Source of the DNA: Monoraphidium neglectum
Lineage: Eukaryota; Chlorophyta; Chlorophyceae; Sphaeropleales; Selenastraceae
Assembly (NCBI RefSeq): GCF_000611645.1
Contig: NW_014013600.1
Location: 49,025 to 60,600 of the forward strand
DNA length: 11,576 bases
Reading direction: 5' to 3'
The notes below the pieces were generated by a model. The model did not search any database. It was not told the origin of the DNA and was given only the letters and a program-made list of their open reading frames with translations. A program made the translations under genes and the position numbers. This document shows, piece after piece, positions 8,290-11,576 of this stretch. Numbering within the stretch: the stretch's first letter is position 1; every line of letters begins with the position of its first letter.

Positions 8290-9086
8290 GCCGAAAGCGG
8301 CTTGCCACTGCTGGCGCGCGCATGGTTGCGCGCGGGCGCGCGGCAATGGAGTCGCATGGTCAAAGCCGATGAGGGCATTATCAAATGGGCGTTTGTGGGT
8401 GACCTCTCCCTTGCCCGCTCTCTCAGCCCAGCGCGCGGGCATCGGACTTGGAGCGGTGCGTGGCTGCATGCACTTGACTGGTTGGCAGCCGAGGGGGGCG
8501 CCCCTGGCGCTTTTTTGGCGGCTTATGCGGCGGGGGTGCACAACACCCTGAACCAGGGCTCGGCGGCGATGGCGGGCCTGCGCCAGCAGTTGGGGGGTGG
8601 GAACTGCATGCGTGGGACCATGCACTGACCAACCGGGCTGCGCGGGCCGTCCAGCGTGGTGGCGCTTGCGCGGAATATGAGGCTTGCTTCGCCGCTGGTG
8701 ATGCAGATGAAGTGCCTGAGGCCGGCTTTCCGCCGCGCATGCCTTACTACTTTCGCCACACGTCCCGATTCCGGAACCATCAACATGCGCGGGCTCTCAT
8801 GCGCCTGCGCTGCTGCTCCCCCCCCTTTGCTGCGTCGCCGACTCTTCATTACAACACCCCCACCCATTGCCCCCACTGCGACGGCCTGGGCCGTGACGAA
8901 ACGGCTGAACATGCTCTGCTTGACTGCCCCGCATACGCGGACCCGCGGGCCGAGCCGCGCTTTGCGCCCTTGTTTGCGAATCTACCCGCGCTTGCGCGCA
9001 TGCACGCCTTTGCGCGCAGCACGGATCAGCACACGTTGGGGGCCTTCGTGCAGGCCTGCTTTAAACGGCGCACGGTAGCCACCTGA
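8290..9086 (+). pseudogene. C-terminal remnant of LINE ORF2 with CCHC zinc knuckle, frameshifted
   Basis: The frame starting at 8290 is open to a G6 run (8592-8597). After a shift to the frame beginning TGG at 8598, the reading continues to a TGA at 9084-9086. The second part holds MPYYFRHTSRFRNHQHAR and then CPHCDGLGRDETAEHALLDC (C-x2-C-x10-H-x4-C, 8868-8927). That Cys/His motif near the C-terminus is typical of algal and plant LINE ORF2 proteins. The shift is one missing or two extra G, so either decay or a sequencing error in the homopolymer could explain it. No reverse transcriptase motif is present. Confidence 0.75.
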
Positions 9087-9167
9087 ACCTCAGTCGCACA
9101 ACATTGGTGCTTCACTGTACAATCCCAGGAGCCTGGATGGCTCCAGGAGCGGGCGACCGCGGGACGC

Positions 9168-9189
9168 TGTAACAATCCTGATCCTAATC
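9168..9189 (+). terminator. LINE poly(A) signal and hexamer tail
   Basis: TGTAA is followed by CAATCCTGATCCTAATC, about three degenerate repeats of a 6-bp unit (A/G-ATCCT), ending exactly at the right target duplication. Many non-LTR elements end in such short tandem repeats instead of poly(A). Confidence 0.6.
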
Positions 9190-9195
9190 CTTGCA
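9190..9195. repeat. Target site duplication, right copy (CTTGCA)
   Basis: Partner of 8284-8289, directly after the hexamer tail. The next 21 bases have only 3 counterparts in the empty site, so about 18 bp were gained here or lost in the second unit. Confidence 0.7.
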
Positions 9196-9216
9196 CTCCA
9201 CGGAAACCGACCTGGC

Positions 9217-9646
9217 CAGGACGGTTTGGCGCATGACGCCGGCTGTGTCCGCCACATGGCGGCTCAATGAGACCGCATGCAAACAACCGCCCAACCTGCA
9301 GAGGACAAGCCCGTGAAATGAGTTGCAAGCCGGCGACACCGCGGGCACCACACTTGCTGGAGCGAAATGAGAGTGTGGAGCAAGCATCCCCCGCCCCCGT
9401 GCAACAGCACAAGGGATGATGGGAGCTGCATGAGGACACGCCCAAGAAGCCATGCCTGCAACGCAGCCAGGAACCCCCCACCCCCCAGCACAGCAGGCGC
9501 GCCCCAAGTATGGCATGGATCTGCGTGACAAATCGAGTTGCAGGCGTACAGACCCGCGCAACTACCCCTGCATGCGCCACCCAGACAAGGGTGCCTTTCT
9601 TGAATGGGCATCTCAACCCAGCCGCCCTGAGCGATGGCAGAGGAGG
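9217..9646. repeat. Tandem duplication, half B, copy 1
   Basis: This stretch matches 10369-10812 at about 97% by eye, from CAGGACGGTTTGGCGCA to GAGGTCA. A 10-base indel (near 9365 and 10521) shifts the frame between copies, which argues against a conserved protein. It runs directly into copy 2 of half A. Confidence 0.95.
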
Positions 9647-10357
9647 TCAGGTTGATTGCCATTGATCGTGTATATCAGAGACACTTTGCTTTGATTAGCA
9701 TGGCCCCAGCCCGTGGCGGCAGTGAAGCCCTGTGCCTGAGTGCCAGAATCCCGCCTGCGCAAATATCCAAGACGTGGAGGCACACGCGGTCGCGCGCACC
9801 CAGCCCCGGCGCCACCCCAGCCTGCCGTCTGCTGGGGCCTACTCAGACCCTGCAGGTCATCGCGCACATAAAGATTCAAGGTCCGTGGCAAATCCTGCCG
9901 TCGCTTCACAGACCGGTGCCCCACTGCTGTCACAGCCACTCATGCGAAGCTGCTCATGTAGGATATGGACAGCTGTCTGGTTGCGCGTGAGTACAGGCTC
10001 AGGCAGCTGATGCTCACACCACATCTGTTGCCAACTGCAGCCTCACCAGCAGCACCAGCAGCCGTACGGCGGTGGGAGATGAGGCACAGCCGCCGCTGGG
10101 CGGGGCAAACCCCCGCTTGATTGGTTGCTGGGCACGGAGCAAACCTGCAGACCTCTGTACACTGGCCACCCTGGCCCTCAGCCGCAACTCTAGCCACCCC
10201 TTGAGAGCAAGCTAATGTGCATTTCACAGCCGACAGGTGCTGCAGCGAGCTCAACCCGGTCGCGTCAGCAACATTGGGACCCTCTCAGGCAGAGGCAGAG
10301 GGTCATGCCCACACTTGGGTGCGTTGCACATACATATAAGGCTCGTTAGACGTGATG
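9647..10357. repeat. Tandem duplication, half A, copy 2
   Basis: Second copy of 7585-8282, lying head-to-tail after half B copy 1. It differs by a few substitutions, the 15-base segment at 9824-9838 and the extra GCAGAG near 10298. Just past its end it carries the undisturbed LINE target site. Confidence 0.95.
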
Positions 10358-10359
10358 CA

Positions 10360-10365
10360 CTTGCA
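10360..10365. other. Empty LINE target site
   Basis: A single CTTGCA sits between GTGATGCA and CTTCAGGACGG. In unit 1 the same joint is split by the 900-bp LINE fragment and the hexamer is doubled. This unit shows the pre-insertion state. Confidence 0.7.
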
Positions 10366-10368
10366 CTT

Positions 10369-10812
10369 CAGGACGGTTTGGCGCACGACGCCGGGCGTGT
10401 CCGCCACATGGCAGATCAATGAGACCGCATGCAAACAACCGCCCGACCTGCAAAGGACAAGCCCGTGAAATGAGTTGCAAGCCGGCGACACCGTGGGCAC
10501 CACACTTGCTGGAGCGAAATGGATTCACATCAGAGTGTGGAGCAAGCATCCCCCGCCCCCGTGCAACAGCACAAGGGATGATGGGAGCTGCATGAGGACA
10601 CGCCCAAGAAGCCATGCTTGCAACGCAGCCAGGAACCCCCCACCCCCCAGCACAGCAGGCGCGCCCCAAGTATGGCATGGATCTGCGTGGCAAATCGAGT
10701 TGCAGGCGTACAGACCCGCGCAACTACCCCTGCATGCGCCACCCAGACAAGGGTGCCTTTCTTGAATGGGCATCTCAACCCAGCCGCCCTGAGCGATGGC
10801 AGAGGAGGTCAC
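10369..10812. repeat. Tandem duplication, half B, copy 2
   Basis: Second copy of 9217-9646. Similarity stops at GGTCA near 10812, and the sequence after it (CGCCCTGTC) is not found in unit 1. The array therefore has two units of about 1.16 kb, not counting the insertion. Confidence 0.95.
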
Positions 10813-11486
10813 GCCCTGTCTGCAAATGCAGCCGTCTGGGAGGGGCCGCCCAATGTACGCCCGGACATGAAAGCACTCCAGAACATTGTATCAATTGTGC
10901 ACCAACAGCGCTGCCCTTGCAAAGACGCACGGTGATGTGGCAAGGCGGGCTTGGCCTGACTGCAGCGCCTTTCATGTGGAAGGGCTTGCGGCACCCAGGG
11001 CATGCCCTCCCAAGCAGCGGCGGCAGCCAGAGAGGGCGTTCCTCACGCGCAATGAGTTGCAGCATTTGTTACACTCAAAACGAGGGTGGCAACCATTGTT
11101 TCTATTATGGCGGTGCTCGAGGCAATGGTGGCAGCAAAGGTCGGCGTCATGTGTGTAGGATGCCAGAAGGTCAAACGGGTGCAGGATCGTGGCCACAAGC
11201 GTCAACTTGTGCAGGCCGATCCTCGCACCCTGCCCTGCGGCAGACACCCCAGCAAAAGCTGCTGCTGCTGCTCATTCGAAGCTTGGGAGGCTCTCACGCC
11301 GTCTTTGGTGCGACCACTTTCTTCATCTGAGGGGCGACAGGCACAGGCGATGTGGTGGTCGGTCCTCAGTCATCGCTGCAGGTGCCTCGCACGGCAACTG
11401 GCCCACCCCCCCCCAAGGAAAATGCAAGCAGCGCCCGCCAACAGCAGAGGACACAGGCCACTGCAGACGCATGCGTACACCGTCAC
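10813..11486. other. Unique stretch with no supported gene
   Basis: No reading frame has a recognised domain. The plus strand is open from 10614 to 11330, but it begins inside repeat half B and its composition is not protein-like. On the minus strand, about 11010-11150 encodes a Cys/His-rich peptide (CCHHCLEHRHNRNNGCH, then ECNKCC); it might be an exon of an unseen gene or chance. Confidence 0.4.
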
Positions 11487-11510
11487 ATACACACACACAC
11501 ACACACACAC
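11487..11510. repeat. (CA)n dinucleotide microsatellite
   Basis: About 24 bp of uninterrupted AC repeat, preceded by ATGCGTACACCGTCACAT. Confidence 0.95.
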
Positions 11511-11556
11511 TCCTACGTGTGCGAACACACGTGCGTTCTGCGCACATTCATGCACG

Positions 11557-11576
11557 CCTCCCTCCCTCCCTCCCTC
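11557..11576. repeat. (CCCT)n tetranucleotide repeat at the window edge
   Basis: Five CCTC/CCCT units run to the last base, so the repeat is cut by the edge of the window. Confidence 0.9.

Larger units (their letters stand above)
8290..9189 (+). mobile_element. 5'-truncated LINE-type (non-LTR) retrotransposon fragment
   Basis: A 900-bp insertion holds only the C-terminal end of a retrotransposon ORF2-type protein, a 3' UTR with TGTAA at 9168-9172, and a short hexamer tail (AATCCT/GATCCT/AATC). Coding sequence is open from the very first base, as expected from incomplete reverse transcription. The 6-bp target duplication and the matching empty site in the neighbouring repeat unit fix both ends. 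Orientation is opposite to the CONSTANS-like gene. The reverse transcriptase and endonuclease domains are absent, so it cannot move on its own. Confidence 0.8.

Noticed and set aside
10614..11330. Plus-strand 238-residue ORF at the right side
   Set aside because: It starts inside repeat half B, crosses into unrelated unique DNA, and has no recognisable domain or convincing composition.

Overview
The window looks like nuclear DNA from a GC-rich green alga (Chlorophyta). The reasons are short introns of about 150-240 nt with exon ends of the CAG|GTGCGC type, many trinucleotide repeats read as polyglutamine and polyalanine, TGTAA-type poly(A) signals, (CA)n microsatellites, a LINE-type retrotransposon tail, and a CONSTANS-type transcription factor gene. 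Nothing looks bacterial: there are no operons and the genes are split by introns. The exact species cannot be read from the sequence.

Layout. (1) Positions 1-380, minus strand: probable first exon of 5-formyltetrahydrofolate cyclo-ligase with a possible mitochondrial leader; the gene runs off the left edge. (2) 381-2189: intergenic or untranslated DNA with a (CA)n microsatellite and a perfect GC palindrome. (3) 2190-7506, minus strand: one large six-exon gene whose exon phases join exactly into a predicted protein of 1476 residues. It has one N-terminal B-box zinc finger, an acidic/aromatic segment, about 970 residues rich in Gln, Pro and Ala with many CAG-coded polyQ tracts, a complete 43-residue CCT domain split by an intron, and an acidic then Ala/Pro-rich C-terminal tail. 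This is a CONSTANS-like protein of unusual size. (4) 7585-10812: a direct tandem duplication of a unit of about 1.16 kb (halves A and B) that starts 78 bp upstream of the CONSTANS-like start codon. The first unit is interrupted by a 900-bp 5'-truncated LINE fragment (8290-9189) flanked by a 6-bp target site duplication; the second unit keeps the empty site. (5) 10813-11576: unique DNA without a supported gene, ending in (CA)n and (CCCT)n simple repeats.

How it fits together. The two genes share a strand but no evident pathway. Family knowledge suggests that the CONSTANS-like protein acts in the nucleus in light, circadian or photoperiod-linked transcription; its promoter probably lies at or inside the edge of the tandem repeat. 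Gene models were built by hand from splice phase and domain continuity and have no transcript support.
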